From Cloacibacterium sp047601505 (GTDB lineage Bacteria; Bacteroidota; Bacteroidia; Flavobacteriales; Weeksellaceae), in assembly GCF_047601505.1 (NCBI RefSeq), contig NZ_JASGJD010000001.1, forward strand, positions 930,001 to 994,000: a DNA stretch of 64,000 nt. The letters are read 5' to 3'. The stretch's first letter is position 1. Every line of letters starts with the position of its first letter. The translations under genes and the position numbers were made by a program. The notes below the pieces were generated by a model, which was not told where the DNA came from, searched no databases, and was given only the letters and a program-made list of their open reading frames with translations. Shown here one piece after another: positions 41,245 to 49,809 of this stretch.

Positions 41245-41889
41245 ATGAGTTATTTCGAAGAATTGCATCCTGAAATGGACAGATATTTAGAAGAAACCGC
41301 TTCTAAAGAACCAGAAATATTGAAAAGACTTCGCAAGGAAACTTTTCAAAAAACTACACAACCTCACATGATTTCTGGTTATCTACAAGGGAGATTACTT
41401 TCTTTAATTTCAAAAATGATTTCTCCAGAAAAAATTCTAGAAATTGGTACTTTCACTGGTTATGCAGCACTTTGTTTGGCAGAAGGTTTACAAAAAGAAG
41501 GCAAGTTGATTACTTTGGATGTCAACGAAGATTTGGCGTATTTGCCCAAGAAATATTTCTCCGAAAGCGAGTTTTCTTCTCAGATAGATTTTAAACTTCA
41601 AGATGCTAAAGAATTTTTGAGGACTTCTACCGAAATATTTGATTTAATTTTTATTGATGCAGACAAAGAAAATTATGCTGAATATTTACAATTGGTAAAG
41701 CCAAGAATGAAATCGGGGAGTGTTTTAATGATTGATAATGTGCTTTGGTATGGTAAGGTTCTCGATGAAAAAGGTAACAAACAGACTGAGCAAATTAAAT
41801 TGGTAAATAAATTAGTAGCAGAAGATGCTGATTTTGAAAATGTAATTTTACCTTTGCGAGACGGAATTCATTTAGCAAGGAAAAAGTAA
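41245..41889 (+). CDS. SAM-dependent O-methyltransferase (caffeoyl-CoA OMT type)
   Basis: 214 residues. Methyltransferase family 3 pattern: QGRLLSLISKMISPEKILEIGTFTGYAALCLAEGL region with SAM-binding IGTFTGYAAL, FIDADKENYAEYL with metal-site Asp, and MIDNVLWYGKVLD with the second metal ligand region. Acts on catechol-type or other hydroxyl substrates in relatives; the physiological substrate is unknown. Own promoter; 66 bp before an NlpC/P60 gene. Confidence 0.88.
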   Translation: MSYFEELHPEMDRYLEETASKEPEILKRLRKETFQKTTQPHMISGYLQGRLLSLISKMISPEKILEIGTFTGYAALCLAEGLQKEGKLITLDVNEDLAYLPKKYFSESEFSSQIDFKLQDAKEFLRTSTEIFDLIFIDADKENYAEYLQLVKPRMKSGSVLMIDNVLWYGKVLDEKGNKQTEQIKLVNKLVAEDADFENVILPLRDGIHLARKK

Positions 41890-41955
41890 AAAGAATATGG
41901 GGAAAAGATAGATGTCTTTCATCTTTGCTCTTTTTTCTTTCATCTCAAAAATATT

Positions 41956-42660
41956 ATGGAAAAACACTATTGTAGCGTATCGGTGTCGCCAATTAGAGCA
42001 GAAATCTCAGAAAAATCTGAAATGACTTCTCAAATTTTATATGGTGAAACTTGCGAAATTTTAGAAACTGATGGTTTGTACAGTAAAATTAAAATGGATT
42101 TTGATGGCTATGAAGGTTGGATAAATAATTCCGTTTTAAAAAAACAAAATTCCGAAGTTTCTAAAAATTTAATTACTCAAAGTTTTGGTGTTTTTGATGT
42201 TTCCGAAGGGGAAAATCTTCTTTCTATAGGAAGTGAAGTGGAGTTTTCTGCGGAAAATTTTACAGACAAGGCTCGTCTTAGAGAAAGTTTGGTAGAAACT
42301 GCCAAAAAATTTTTGAATGTTCCTTATTTGTGGGGCGGGAGAAGTTTTTTTGGGATAGATTGCAGTGGTTTTGTTCAATTGGTTTATAAAGTTCACGGTA
42401 TTTCTTTGCCAAGAGATGCTGATAAACAAGCAGAAATTGGTTTTTCTAGAGATTTTGTAGAGGAAAGCGAACCTGGTGATTTAGCTTTTTTCGAAGACGA
42501 AAATGGTTTTATTACTCATGTTGGTTTGGTTTTGTCCCCTTTTGAAATTATTCATGCTAGCGGAAAAGTGAGAATAGATTCTCTGGATTTTTCAGGAATT
42601 TATAACGCCGAAAAAAATAAACATACTCACAAATTGAGGATGGTTAAAAATTTTCTTTAA
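41956..42660 (+). CDS. NlpC/P60 (C40) peptidase with N-terminal SH3-like domains
   Basis: 234 residues. Residues about 1-100 look like bacterial SH3 repeats (YGETCEILETDGLYSKIK, GYEGWINNSVL). The catalytic domain has LWGGRSFFGIDCSGFVQLVY with the nucleophile Cys, THVGLVL with His, and IHASGKVR with the third residue. Cleaves gamma-D-Glu-diamino acid bonds in peptidoglycan peptides. No obvious signal peptide, resembling cytoplasmic dipeptidyl-peptidase VI used in murein recycling. Confidence 0.88.
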   Translation: MEKHYCSVSVSPIRAEISEKSEMTSQILYGETCEILETDGLYSKIKMDFDGYEGWINNSVLKKQNSEVSKNLITQSFGVFDVSEGENLLSIGSEVEFSAENFTDKARLRESLVETAKKFLNVPYLWGGRSFFGIDCSGFVQLVYKVHGISLPRDADKQAEIGFSRDFVEESEPGDLAFFEDENGFITHVGLVLSPFEIIHASGKVRIDSLDFSGIYNAEKNKHTHKLRMVKNFL

Positions 42661-42708
42661 TTATATTCACAAAAAAATATTATATTTGGTTAAATTAATA
42701 ACCAAATT

Positions 42709-44478
42709 ATGCGAAAACAACCACTTCTTATAATGTTGGCGTGTTTTGTGGCGGGGATTTTATTTTGTGATTTTTTATACATTCCATACAAACAAGTTTT
42801 CGTTTTACTTGTTTTGTCTCTCGTTTTATTTGTTTTTTCCTTTTTTAAATTTGCTTTTTTAGCAAAACTTAGGAATTATTTTTTAGGATTTTCATTCTTT
42901 TTGTTGGGAATTTTTTCACATTCTTTTAATTCGAAACCTTATGTTTTTGAAAAATTTGAAGGAAAACAAAAAGTGATTTTTGAGTTAAATAAGAAATTGA
43001 ATTCCAATAAAAAATACAAAAGATACGAAGTGAAAACTTCAGTTTTGCAAGGGAGGCTTTCTGGTTTTCAAATGATTATTAATATTCCTAAAGAAGAAAA
43101 AAATCTAAATTTTGAACATTATTATTCTACAGAAATCTATATTAATAAAGTAGAATCGCCAGAAAATGATTTTCAATTCAATTATGCGAAATATTTGGCA
43201 AGGAAAGGAATTTTTTATCAAGGTTTTGCAAATTCAGAAATTTTAGAAAGTCCAAAATCTAAACTATCTTTTTCCGAAAAAATAAAGCAAAAAAGGATAG
43301 TTGTTCTTAATAATATTGATGATTCTAAACTCCTTACAAACGAAAAAGCTTTTTTAAAAGGAATTATTTTGGCAGATAGAACCGAGATGAGTTCAGAAAT
43401 GGTTTCGGATTTTAGTAAAAGTGGTTTGATTCATTTTTTGGCGATTTCAGGAACGCATTTGGCGATAATTTTTTGGTTGATTTTGTACTTTTTACAACAA
43501 TTTTTTTCTGCAAAATACAAAAGAATTCCTGTTTTGATTTCTTTAATTTTAATCTGGTGTTTTACCATTTTTATAGATTATGGCAGTTCTGTGCTACGAA
43601 GTTGTATAATGATAACGGCATATTACGGTTTTGTTTTGCTGCAAAGGAAACCAGATTTGCTTCACGCAATGGCGATTGCCGGTTTTTTAATCTTAATTAT
43701 AGATTCGCAACAACTTTTTGATGTGGGTTTTCAATTGAGTTTTATTGCCGTTTTTGGAATTTTTTGGTTGAATGAACCTATTTTGAAATATCTGCCAAAG
43801 CCAAAAAATACTTTTCAAAATTTTATGGTAAATGTAGTTTCTGTGAGTTTTTCGGCGCAAATTGTTACATTTCCTTTGGTGGTTTTTTACTTTCATCAGT
43901 ATTCTTTTTTATCCATTGTCGCCAATCTTATTATCGTTCCGTTTTCAGAATTAATTATTATATTTTCATTGTTGATGACTGTTTTATTTGCTTTGAAAAT
44001 TGAATGGTTTTGGTTAGATTTTCTCTATGAAAAAATTGTAAATTTTCTATTGAAAGGCATTCATTTTTTTGCTTCTCAAGATTGGTTTTTCATTAAAAAC
44101 ATCTCAATAAATTTGTTAGAAGTAATTGTTCTTTTTGGAGCGATTTTTCTTCTAAAAAATGTTTTATTGAAGAAAAGTGGAGTCTTGGTTCGTTTTTTGG
44201 GGATTTTGTTTTTGTTTGTTTTGGTGAGATTTTCAAGTGATTTGTATCAATTTAGGCGGTCTGAAACGATTTTTGTGAAAAATTTCAAACAGAAAATAGT
44301 TATTCAAAAAGAAGGTGACAATGCTGTATTTTGGATATCGAAAGAGATGGATTTGGAGAAAGCAAAAAGCTTTGTTATAAATCCTTATATAACTTCTAGA
44401 AGAGTTAAAAAAGCCGAAATTAAGTATTTTTCAGGTGATTTTGATGCGGTAGAAATTGAAGGAAAATTTATAAGATAA
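42709..44478 (+). CDS. ComEC/Rec2-family membrane protein (DNA uptake channel type)
   Basis: 589 residues with many membrane helices. N-terminal helices, an OB-like region (DUF4131, about 30-170), then the Competence domain with GLIHFLAISGTHLAIIFW and SSVLRSCIMITAYYGF. The C-terminal metallo-beta-lactamase domain of full-length ComEC is absent; after the last helices only about 75 residues remain. Could mediate natural transformation; other com genes are not in the window. Confidence 0.85.
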   Translation: MRKQPLLIMLACFVAGILFCDFLYIPYKQVFVLLVLSLVLFVFSFFKFAFLAKLRNYFLGFSFFLLGIFSHSFNSKPYVFEKFEGKQKVIFELNKKLNSNKKYKRYEVKTSVLQGRLSGFQMIINIPKEEKNLNFEHYYSTEIYINKVESPENDFQFNYAKYLARKGIFYQGFANSEILESPKSKLSFSEKIKQKRIVVLNNIDDSKLLTNEKAFLKGIILADRTEMSSEMVSDFSKSGLIHFLAISGTHLAIIFWLILYFLQQFFSAKYKRIPVLISLILIWCFTIFIDYGSSVLRSCIMITAYYGFVLLQRKPDLLHAMAIAGFLILIIDSQQLFDVGFQLSFIAVFGIFWLNEPILKYLPKPKNTFQNFMVNVVSVSFSAQIVTFPLVVFYFHQYSFLSIVANLIIVPFSELIIIFSLLMTVLFALKIEWFWLDFLYEKIVNFLLKGIHFFASQDWFFIKNISINLLEVIVLFGAIFLLKNVLLKKSGVLVRFLGILFLFVLVRFSSDLYQFRRSETIFVKNFKQKIVIQKEGDNAVFWISKEMDLEKAKSFVINPYITSRRVKKAEIKYFSGDFDAVEIEGKFIR

Positions 44479-44552
44479 TAGCAGTCTTATTTAGAACGAT
44501 TACAAAATACAAAATCTGACATTTGTCATGATTTAGAGCGGTCTATAATTCT

Positions 44553-44560
44553 TAAATTTG
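44553..44560 (+). promoter_or_regulatory. Promoter -7 box of the sdhCAB operon
   Basis: TAAATTTG, 26 bp before the sdhC ATG. Confidence 0.55.
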
Positions 44561-44585
44561 TGGAAATTCAAAAAAAATATAAACA

Positions 44586-45242
44586 ATGGCAGGATTAACT
44601 CAATCTACAATCGGTAGAAAGTTTTTAATGGCGCTTTCAGCAATGTTTTTGCTGATATTTTTGGTGATTCACTTGTCTATTAATCTTATTTCTGTTTTCA
44701 GTGAAGAAGGATTTAATGCAGCTTCGGAATTTATGGGAAGTAATCCCCTAATTCAATTTGCAATGCAGCCGGTATTATTTGCAGGCGTAATTTTCCATTT
44801 TGTGATGGGATTTGTATTAGAATTGAAGAACAATGCGGCGAGACCAGTGAAATATGCTGTGGCGAAAAACAGTGGTAACTCTACATGGATGTCTAGAAAT
44901 ATGATTATTTCTGGGGCATTTATCTTGGTTTATCTAGCGATTCACTTAGCAGACTTTTGGGTGCCAACAATTTCTAAAAATTATTTAGGTGCTGTTCCTA
45001 CAGAATCTGATTTTGAACATTTACACGCGAAGTTTCAACCATTATGGAGAGTGGCTTTGTATGTTGTAGCTTTCGTTTTGTTAGGTTTGCATTTAGCTCA
45101 TGGATTCCAGTCTTCATTCCAATCTATTGGAGCAAGACATCCTAAGTATTTAAAATGTGTAAACACACTAGGAACTTGGTATTCTATTTTAATTCCACTA
45201 GGATTTATTATAGTAGCTGTTTTTCATTTCGTAACTCAATAA
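44586..45242 (+). CDS. sdhC: Succinate dehydrogenase cytochrome b subunit
   Basis: 218 residues, five hydrophobic helices, a fused single-subunit anchor as in B-type complex II of Bacteroidetes (no separate SdhD). Haem-ligand histidines lie in the helices (VIHLSINL, VIFHFVMGF, AIHLADFW, GLHLAHGF). Binds two haems b and quinone. Followed 16 bp later by sdhA. Confidence 0.93.
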   Translation: MAGLTQSTIGRKFLMALSAMFLLIFLVIHLSINLISVFSEEGFNAASEFMGSNPLIQFAMQPVLFAGVIFHFVMGFVLELKNNAARPVKYAVAKNSGNSTWMSRNMIISGAFILVYLAIHLADFWVPTISKNYLGAVPTESDFEHLHAKFQPLWRVALYVVAFVLLGLHLAHGFQSSFQSIGARHPKYLKCVNTLGTWYSILIPLGFIIVAVFHFVTQ

Positions 45243-45258
45243 TTAGATATACATTATT

Positions 45259-47271
45259 ATGAGCATTCTAGATTCTAAAATTCCTTCTGGTCCTTTAGCG
45301 GACAAATGGAAAAATCATAAAGCACACATGAACTTGGTTGCACCAAACAACCGAGACAAAATTGACATTATTGTTATTGGTACAGGTTTAGCTGGTGGTT
45401 CTGCTGCTGCTACTCTTGCAGAACAAGGCTATAATGTAAAAGCATTTTGCTATCAAGATTCGCCAAGAAGAGCACACTCTATTGCAGCGCAAGGTGGTAT
45501 TAATGCAGCAAAAAATTATCAAAATGATGGAGATTCTGTTTACAGATTATTCTACGATACTATAAAAGGTGGAGATTATAGGGCAAGAGAAGCTAATGTG
45601 CATAGATTGTCTGAAGTTTCAGCTAATATTATTGACCAATGTGTTGCGCAAGGTGTTCCTTTCGGTAGAGAATACGGAGGTCAGTTAGATAATCGTTCTT
45701 TTGGAGGAACTCAGGTTAAGAGAACTTTTTACGCAAAAGGACAAACTGGTCAGCAATTATTATTAGGTGCATATTCTGCAATGAGCCGTCAAATTGGTAA
45801 AGGTAGAATTAAAATGTACAACCGTCACGAAATGATGGAATTGGTAATTGTAGATGGAAAAGCAAGAGGTATTATTGCTAGAAATCTTGTTACTGGTGAG
45901 GTTGAAAGACATTCTGCTCACGCTGTTGTAATTGCTTCTGGTGGTTATGGTAACGTATATTTCCTTTCTACCAATGCAATGGGAAGTAACGTTTCTGCAG
46001 CTTGGAAAATTCACAAAAAAGGAGCTTTATTTGCAAATCCTTGTTTTGTACAAATTCACCCAACTTGTATTCCTGTTCACGGAACTCAACAATCAAAATT
46101 AACTTTAATGTCAGAATCTCTTAGAAATTCTGGTAGAATTTGGGTTCCTAAGAAAATTGAAGATGCAGTTGCCATTAGAGAAGGTAAATTAAAACCTGAA
46201 ACTATTAAAGAAGAAGACAGAGATTACTATTTAGAAAGAAGATATCCTGCATTCGGAAACTTAGTGCCAAGAGACGTAGCTTCTAGAGCGGCTAAAGAAA
46301 GATGTGATGCTGGTTTCGGAATCGAAAATAACGATACTAAAGAAGGTGTTTACTTAGATTTTTCTACAGAAATTATGAAAAAAGGTAGAGAATCTGCTAC
46401 AGAGAAAAACATTCACAATCCTTCTGAAAAACAAATTTATGATTTGGGTAAAAAATGGGTAGAAGAAAAATACGGAAACCTATTCCAAATGTATGAAAAA
46501 ATTACAGCAGACGATCCTTATGTAACTCCAATGAAAATTTATCCAGCAGTGCACTACACTATGGGAGGTGTTTGGGTAGATTATAATCTAATGAGTACAA
46601 TACCAGGATGTTTTGTGGTAGGTGAAGCTAATTTCTCAGACCACGGAGCAAACAGATTAGGAGCTTCGGCATTAATGCAAGGTCTTGCAGACGGATATTT
46701 TGTACTTCCTTATACTATTGCAGATTATCTTTCTGCAGATATTAGAACAGGTGAAATTACTACTGAATCTAGCGAATTTGATGCCGCTGAAAAAGAAATT
46801 AAAGATAAAGTTAATTTCTTCCTAACTAATAAAGGAACTCACTCTGTAGATTACTTCCACAAACAACTTGGAAACGTAATGTGGAATAAAGTAGGTATGG
46901 GAAGAACTCCTGAAGGATTAGCAGAAGCAATTAAAGAAATTGAAGAAATAAGAAAAGATTTCTGGAAAAATGTAAAAGTGCCTGGCGAAGCAGACGGAAT
47001 GAATACTGAGCTAGAAAAAGCATTTAGAGTAGCAGATTTCTTAGAATTAGGACAACTAATGGCAAAAGATGCTTTAGAAAGAAAAGAATCTTGTGGAGGT
47101 CATTTCCGTTGGGATCACGCAACTCCTGAAGGTGAAGCAGAAAGAGATGACGAAAACTTCAAATACGTTGCTGCTTGGGAATACAAAGGTGAAGATATAA
47201 ACGCCGAAGTATTGCACAAAGAAGAATTGATATACGAGAATATTGAAGTTAAAACTAGATCTTATAAATAA
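45259..47271 (+). CDS. sdhA: Succinate dehydrogenase / fumarate reductase flavoprotein subunit
   Basis: 670 residues. FAD-binding GTGLAGGSAAATLAEQGYN; covalent-FAD histidine region RRAHSIAAQGGINAA; HPTCIPVHG; catalytic region VPRDVASRAAKER; C-terminal HFRWDHATPEGEA. Oxidises succinate to fumarate in the TCA cycle on the cytoplasmic face of the membrane. Whether it runs as SDH or fumarate reductase depends on the quinone and cannot be read from sequence. Confidence 0.95.
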   Translation: MSILDSKIPSGPLADKWKNHKAHMNLVAPNNRDKIDIIVIGTGLAGGSAAATLAEQGYNVKAFCYQDSPRRAHSIAAQGGINAAKNYQNDGDSVYRLFYDTIKGGDYRAREANVHRLSEVSANIIDQCVAQGVPFGREYGGQLDNRSFGGTQVKRTFYAKGQTGQQLLLGAYSAMSRQIGKGRIKMYNRHEMMELVIVDGKARGIIARNLVTGEVERHSAHAVVIASGGYGNVYFLSTNAMGSNVSAAWKIHKKGALFANPCFVQIHPTCIPVHGTQQSKLTLMSESLRNSGRIWVPKKIEDAVAIREGKLKPETIKEEDRDYYLERRYPAFGNLVPRDVASRAAKERCDAGFGIENNDTKEGVYLDFSTEIMKKGRESATEKNIHNPSEKQIYDLGKKWVEEKYGNLFQMYEKITADDPYVTPMKIYPAVHYTMGGVWVDYNLMSTIPGCFVVGEANFSDHGANRLGASALMQGLADGYFVLPYTIADYLSADIRTGEITTESSEFDAAEKEIKDKVNFFLTNKGTHSVDYFHKQLGNVMWNKVGMGRTPEGLAEAIKEIEEIRKDFWKNVKVPGEADGMNTELEKAFRVADFLELGQLMAKDALERKESCGGHFRWDHATPEGEAERDDENFKYVAAWEYKGEDINAEVLHKEELIYENIEVKTRSYK

Positions 47272-47291
47272 TCTCCAAAAACAGTAAGAAA

Positions 47292-48062
47292 ATGAGTGCA
47301 AAAAAAGGACTTAATCTGACTCTAAAAATTTGGAGACAGAAAAACAATAAAACAAAAGGTCAATTCGAGACCTACAAAATATCAGATGTTTCGCCAGACT
47401 CTTCGTTCTTAGAAATGTTAGACATGCTGAATGAAAATCTGGTAAACGAAGGAAAAGAACCTGTAGCTTTTGACCACGATTGTCGTGAAGGAATCTGCGG
47501 TATGTGTTCGCTTTACATTAATGGTAGAGCTCACGGTCCAGATACTGGCATTACCACTTGTCAGCTTCACATGAGAATGTTCAAAGACGGTGAAACTATC
47601 CACATCGAACCTTGGAGAAGTGCTGCTTTTCCAGTAATTAAAGATTTGGTAGTAGATAGAAGTGCTTTTGACAGAATTATGGCTGCTGGAGGTTTTGTTT
47701 CTGTAAATACTTCTGGTAATACATTAGATGCAAACGCAATCCCAGTTCCTAAAGAAGATGCAGACAAAGCAATGGATGCTGCAGCTTGTATTGGTTGTGG
47801 AGCTTGTGTTGCAACTTGTAAAAACGGTTCTGCAATGCTATTTGTAGGTGCTAAAGTTTCTCAGTTTGCACTTTTACCTCAAGGTAGAGTAGAAGCGAAG
47901 AGAAGAGTTCTTAACATGGTGAAACAAATGGACGAAGAAGGTTTTGGAAACTGTTCTAACACCGGAGCTTGTGAAATTGAATGCCCGAAAGGAATTTCTC
48001 TAGAAAACATCGCAAGAATGAACAGAGAGTTTCTTGTGGCGAAGTTTACAACTGCTGAATAA
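47292..48062 (+). CDS. sdhB: Succinate dehydrogenase / fumarate reductase iron-sulfur subunit
   Basis: 256 residues. [2Fe-2S] motif DCREGICGMCSLYINGR plus TTCQLH; [4Fe-4S] motif CIGCGACVATCKNG; [3Fe-4S] region CSNTGACEIECPKGISL. Links the flavin to the cytochrome subunit. Last gene of sdhCAB, followed by a terminator. Confidence 0.96.
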   Translation: MSAKKGLNLTLKIWRQKNNKTKGQFETYKISDVSPDSSFLEMLDMLNENLVNEGKEPVAFDHDCREGICGMCSLYINGRAHGPDTGITTCQLHMRMFKDGETIHIEPWRSAAFPVIKDLVVDRSAFDRIMAAGGFVSVNTSGNTLDANAIPVPKEDADKAMDAAACIGCGACVATCKNGSAMLFVGAKVSQFALLPQGRVEAKRRVLNMVKQMDEEGFGNCSNTGACEIECPKGISLENIARMNREFLVAKFTTAE

Positions 48063-48084
48063 GTAATTTGAACTAAATAAACTG

Positions 48085-48114
48085 AAAATCACCTCTCTTA
48101 ATGAGGTGATTTTT
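48085..48114 (+). terminator. Terminator of sdhCAB
   Basis: AAAATCACCTC (48085-48095) / GAGGTGATTTT (48103-48113), 11-bp stem, then T. Confidence 0.9.
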
Positions 48115-48168
48115 CGTTAAATAATTCCCAAAATGCAAACTTTATTTTAAAGAATAAAACTAAAAGTA

Positions 48169-48176
48169 TATTTTTG
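48169..48176 (+). promoter_or_regulatory. Promoter -7 box of the TlpA-like lipoprotein gene
   Basis: TATTTTTG, exact TAnnTTTG, 37 bp before the ATG. Confidence 0.5.
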
Positions 48177-48212
48177 CTCATCTAAATATTAAAAACAATT
48201 TTTAAACAAAAA

Positions 48213-49709
48213 ATGAAAAAGTATTTTTTACTACTATTCCTTGCTATTGCACTTATTTCTTGTTCTAAAGGAGGAAAAGTAACCATTACTGGTAACCTTA
48301 AAAATGCAAACCCATTAGAAAGAATAGAACTTATCGAAACTTCTGGTATTGCAACTCTGCCTGTAGCCAATTTTGGTACAGATGCTAAAGGAAATTTTTC
48401 TGAAACTTTCGAAATTCCTAAAAATGGTGTTTATCTTATCACTTATGCTGGTAGCTCTGGCTTTATCTACTTAAAAGGTGGAGACAAAGTTGATATTAAA
48501 ACAGATGCCGTAATGTTTCCTACCAATATGCAAATTACTGGTGATGCAAAAGGAAATACAGAATTTTTAACAGAAAGTCAGAAATATATTAATGACTATT
48601 TGTCTAAAATTAACCAATCTGTAGCTGCTAAAAATGAATCTGATTTCTTAAAAGAATTAGAAAAATACAAAAAAGAAATTACAGCTCAATTAGACAAAAT
48701 TGCTGAAACTAAAAAACCAGACAGCGATGTAAAAAAAGTGAGCAAAGAAGAACTAGATGTTACTCTTCTTAGAATTTCTTCTCAATACGAAGCTATTCAT
48801 GGGCAGATGACGAATAATCCTAATTTTAAGCCATCTCAGAAATTTCTAGATTTTCAAAAATCTTTAGAAAATGAAGATTTTGTAGAAAGTATGCCTACTT
48901 ACAGAAATTATCTTTTGTCTAAATATGGTTCTGATATTCAAAAATTTTTCCAGACTACTCAGAAGGGAGCTGCTCCTAATTCTAATGTAGAGGTTTTTGC
49001 TAAATTCTTAGATACAAGAAAAGACATTACAGATAAAACTAAAGATTATCTTCTTGCAACAGTAGCTACTCAGTTTGACCTTCAGCCAAACAATCCTAAA
49101 ATTCCAGAAATTATGAAGGTTTTAGATTCTAAAGTAAAGTCAGAATCTATTAAAGCAGACCTTAAAAAAGTGGAAGAAGCTATCTACGGTTTACCAGTGG
49201 GTACAGATTATTCTAAAACAGAATTAGTAAAACTAGATGGTAAAAAATCTTCACTTTCAGAATTGAAAGGAAAACCAACTTTAGTAGTTTTCTATGCTTC
49301 TTGGAATCCTTATCTAAACCAAAATACAGTTCCTGTTCTTAAAGAAATGATTAATTTTTATAAGACAAAAATTAATTTTGCTTTTGTAAATTTAGATGAT
49401 ACTCAAGACCAATTCAAGAAAACTGCAAATGCTGTTTTCAAAGGCGTAAACGGAGTGAGTTTCTACGGAGAAAAAGGGATGAAATCTGATATTGCTAAGC
49501 AATTTGCTATCTATGGTTTCAAAATGCCAAGTTTTGTAATCTTAGACAAAGATGCAAAAGTAGCAGGTAAAACGTATCTTAATATTGGAGACCCTCTATT
49601 GGTAGATGCTCTTAACAAAGCTTCTGGTTTAACACCTCCTTCTGTGGTTCCAAATCCACAAATGATGCCTCAAATGGGTGCGCCAGCTCCAGCTGCTCCT
49701 ACAAAATAA
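48213..49709 (+). CDS. DUF4369/TlpA-like lipoprotein with a thioredoxin fold lacking CxxC
   Basis: 498 residues. Lipobox ALISCSKGG. Residues about 20-110 fit DUF4369 (VTITGNLKNANPLERIEL); a helical middle; a C-terminal thioredoxin/AhpC-like domain (about 345-475) with KPTLVVFYASWNPYLNQNTV. The WCxxC active site of TlpA proteins is replaced by WNPYL, so no redox disulfide is possible at this site. Tail rich in Pro, Ala, Met. Possibly a binding or chaperone function at the periplasmic face. Confidence 0.82.
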   Translation: MKKYFLLLFLAIALISCSKGGKVTITGNLKNANPLERIELIETSGIATLPVANFGTDAKGNFSETFEIPKNGVYLITYAGSSGFIYLKGGDKVDIKTDAVMFPTNMQITGDAKGNTEFLTESQKYINDYLSKINQSVAAKNESDFLKELEKYKKEITAQLDKIAETKKPDSDVKKVSKEELDVTLLRISSQYEAIHGQMTNNPNFKPSQKFLDFQKSLENEDFVESMPTYRNYLLSKYGSDIQKFFQTTQKGAAPNSNVEVFAKFLDTRKDITDKTKDYLLATVATQFDLQPNNPKIPEIMKVLDSKVKSESIKADLKKVEEAIYGLPVGTDYSKTELVKLDGKKSSLSELKGKPTLVVFYASWNPYLNQNTVPVLKEMINFYKTKINFAFVNLDDTQDQFKKTANAVFKGVNGVSFYGEKGMKSDIAKQFAIYGFKMPSFVILDKDAKVAGKTYLNIGDPLLVDALNKASGLTPPSVVPNPQMMPQMGAPAPAAPTK

Positions 49710-49741
49710 ATTTCTTACAAGAAAAATATTTTTAAAATATC

Positions 49742-49770
49742 ATGCGGACTGCAACAGTCCGCATTTTTTT
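49742..49770 (+). terminator. Terminator of the TlpA-like gene
   Basis: 10-bp perfect stem ATGCGGACTG (49742-49751) / CAGTCCGCAT (49755-49764), loop CAA, then T run. Confidence 0.92.
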
Positions 49771-49794
49771 ATGTAAGAATTAAGTTATAAAATG

Positions 49795-49802
49795 TATTTT
49801 TG
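49795..49802 (+). promoter_or_regulatory. Promoter -7 box of rlmD
   Basis: TATTTTTG ends 7 nt before the ATG at 49810, so the mRNA would be nearly leaderless. It overlaps an upstream in-frame ATG at 49792, which is therefore rejected as start. Confidence 0.55.
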
Positions 49803-49809
49803 CAAGATT

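Noticed and set aside
41890..41955. Imperfect GATG/CATC dyad between the O-methyltransferase and NlpC/P60 genes as a terminator
   Set aside because: Stem is short and interrupted, and the genes are close enough to be co-transcribed.
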